A stretch of 37,927 nucleotides of DNA from a virus. Positions within the stretch are counted from its first letter, which is position 1. Every line of letters starts with the position of its first letter. Below, in pieces: positions 37,001 to 37,927 of the stretch. Made by a program: the position numbers and the translations under genes. A model generated the notes under the pieces. That model ran no database searches and had not been told where the DNA came from. It was given only the letters and a program-made list of their open reading frames with translations. The stretch is from positions 1 to 37,927 of IMG/VR virus record IMGVR_UViG_3300036399_000827. One strand, written 5' to 3'.

Positions 37001-37203
37001 AACTTGCCCCGCAGCAATATGCCGTTGCCATGCTGTTGCGCGACGGCCTGTCGGACAAAGTCATCGCCGCAAAGCTTGGCGCATCGCCGTACACCGTCAA
37101 AAATCATCTTGCGAACGCATACGCACGGACAGGGGCAAAAAACCGCGTGCAACTCGCGCTAATGGCTGAACGCGGCCAGTTAACAAAAACGGCGGCGCAA
37201 TGA
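36997..37203 (+). CDS. Stand-alone LuxR-type helix-turn-helix protein
   Basis: A 68-residue protein from GTG 36997, with GGGAGG upstream and a GTGA overlap. It is almost only one GerE/LuxR HTH domain: LAPQQYAVAMLLRDGLSDKV, then IAAKLGASPYTVKNHLANAY and ARTGAKNRVQLAL. No sensor or receiver domain is present. It ends in an ATGA overlap with the HTH-KOW gene. It would bind DNA directly, perhaps with its neighbour. Confidence 0.8.
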   Translation: MKLAPQQYAVAMLLRDGLSDKVIAAKLGASPYTVKNHLANAYARTGAKNRVQLALMAERGQLTKTAAQ

Positions 37204-37583
37204 CCATCACGCCACGACAGGCCGAGTATGCCCGCGCGTGGGTTGCAGGCGTACCGCAGAAAGAAATCGCGCGTCGTTTTGGTGTTGGCATGCCTACCGT
37301 GTCCGCAATGCTTAGTCGAATCCGCCAGCGGTACACGGACGACCGGCGCGAGATGGCCGTAATCCTGGGCGATGCGCGCGTGCGGCACTGCAATGGCGGC
37401 GGGCGTGCGTCACGTTGGGGTTACGTGCGAGGCGACGCCCTACGCATCATCGGCGGTCGTTATGCGGGGCGTAATGCGACGTATGTCGGAGCGTCAAATA
37501 CGGATCAAGTGCGCGTGCAGATTGGCGGCGGCGTGTTTGCAATTAGGGCTAGATTTTGTCAACCGATGGAGAAAGCGGCATGA
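37200..37583 (+). CDS. HTH-KOW fusion protein
   Basis: A 127-residue protein. Residues 3-45 are a LuxR-like HTH (PRQAEYARAWVAGVPQKEIA, RRFGVGMPTVSAMLSRIRQR). After a basic Gly/Arg linker, residues about 78-120 read GDALRIIGGRYAGRNATYVG, then DQVRVQIGGGVFAIRA, the strand pattern of a KOW domain (as in NusG or ribosomal L24/L26), with the key Gly residues in place. It thus joins a DNA-binding part to a domain usually found in transcription-elongation or ribosomal proteins. Coupled with the LuxR-type gene upstream and the DUF6948-like gene downstream. Confidence 0.65.
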   Translation: MTITPRQAEYARAWVAGVPQKEIARRFGVGMPTVSAMLSRIRQRYTDDRREMAVILGDARVRHCNGGGRASRWGYVRGDALRIIGGRYAGRNATYVGASNTDQVRVQIGGGVFAIRARFCQPMEKAA

Positions 37584-37876
37584 ACACCAAACTAACTATC
37601 AACGGCATTGACTACATTACCGCAACGTCTAAGCCGACCGGCACTCGTGCCGTTGTCGTTGTGGATCGCGGCTGGATTTTTGCGGGTGATGTGACCCGCG
37701 AGGACGGCCGTATTCGCATCGGCCGCGCGCTCCACGTTTTCCGCTGGGAAAACATAGGTTTTGCAAAAATGGTCGAGACAGGGGAGGCGGATCTGCGCCC
37801 AATCTCCGATGTCGACATGCCCGAGGGCGCTGAGATTTTCTGCGTTCCGGTAGCTGATGATTGGGGCATGAAATGA
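37580..37876 (+). CDS. DUF6948-like phage protein
   Basis: A 98-residue beta-rich protein from ATG 37580 (ATGA overlap). MNTKLTINGIDYITATSKPT is followed by RAVVVVDRGWIFAGDVTRED, then the HVFRWENIGFAKM segment and [15 protein letters not shown]. This V-V-V-D-R-G-W-I-F-A-G-D core matches the phage DUF6948 family as I recall it. Function unknown. Its 3' part is duplicated at the contig start. Confidence 0.72.
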   Translation: MNTKLTINGIDYITATSKPTGTRAVVVVDRGWIFAGDVTREDGRIRIGRALHVFRWENIGFAKMVETGEADLRPISDVDMPEGAEIFCVPVADDWGMK

Positions 37877-37911
37877 CTGAGCAAATGCGGCCAGTCGGGG
37901 ACGGGTACGGG
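37786..37911. repeat. Right copy of the terminal redundancy
   Basis: Identical to bases 1-126; see the left copy. The last 16 bases of the contig (37912-37927) continue in a different order of hexamer units than the left copy. Confidence 0.9.
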
Positions 37912-37927
37912 TACGGGTACGGGGACG
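37873..37927 (+). CDS. 5' fragment of the Gly-Tyr repeat protein gene
   Basis: The same gene as at 88-333, cut by the end of the contig after about ten residues of repeat. Its repeat order (TAC-TAC-GAC) differs from the left copy (AAC-TAC-AAC-GAC), indicating another allele or a graph path in the assembly. Confidence 0.8.
   Translation, partial: MTEQMRPVGDGYGYGYGD

Overview
This window is essentially the whole genome of a temperate, P22-like short-tailed phage (podovirus morphology), or an excised prophage, of a GC-rich bacterium. Codon use and protein families suggest a betaproteobacterial host such as Burkholderia or Ralstonia, but that is inference. Bases 1-126 recur exactly at 37786-37911, so the contig closes on itself as a circle. 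The closure falls beside a GGG-NAC hexamer repeat, where the two contig ends differ. Nearly every gene pair is coupled by an ATGA, TGATG or GTGA overlap, and I see no bacterial chromosomal genes.

The layout follows lambdoid logic. A divergent switch lies at about 32.7-33.35 kb: a P22-Cro-type gene on the minus strand faces a short CI-like repressor on the plus strand, with an inverted repeat between them. Leftward (minus strand) from cro runs the early operon: a CII-like regulator, a lambda-O-like replication protein with an iteron-like array inside its gene, a lambda-P-like helicase loader, small zinc-binding proteins, a VRR-NUC nuclease, a 2-oxoglutarate-oxygenase-like protein, a Q-like candidate antiterminator and a DUF551 protein. 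A tRNA-Ser-like sequence and a strong terminator separate this block from the late genes.

The late operon continues on the minus strand from 27.0 kb down to 4.9 kb. It holds terminase small and large subunits, portal, an adhesin/depolymerase module (beta-rich virion proteins, a polyglycine adhesin and a clan GH-A glycoside hydrolase), scaffold, P22-type coat, SU10-like adaptor, tail accessory proteins with fibronectin, LamG and Ig-like domains, a tail hub, three probable ejection proteins, and a lysis cassette (NlpC/P60-like peptidase, membrane protein, 3TM holin, GH24 lysozyme). Intrinsic terminators flank both scaffold and coat.

The plus-strand operon runs from 33.4 kb through the circular joint to about 5.0 kb. 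It encodes small accessory proteins, an alanine tetrapeptide-repeat protein, Bet and lambda-Exo-like recombination proteins, an HNH homing-type endonuclease, a stand-alone LuxR-type HTH protein, an HTH-KOW fusion, a DUF6948 protein, a Gly-Tyr repeat protein, DUF4224 and a tyrosine integrase. Two small genes after the integrase have their own promoters, each overlapped by the same perfect palindrome. The plus and minus transcripts converge and overlap at 4.9-5.03 kb.

The most interesting items are the 11-bp iteron-like array in the O-like gene, the HTH-KOW protein, the paired palindrome-controlled promoters, the depolymerase/adhesin module, the 20-unit alanine repeat and the unstable-looking Gly-Tyr repeat at the joint. 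I did not find a CRISPR array, a diversity-generating retroelement or an insertion sequence.
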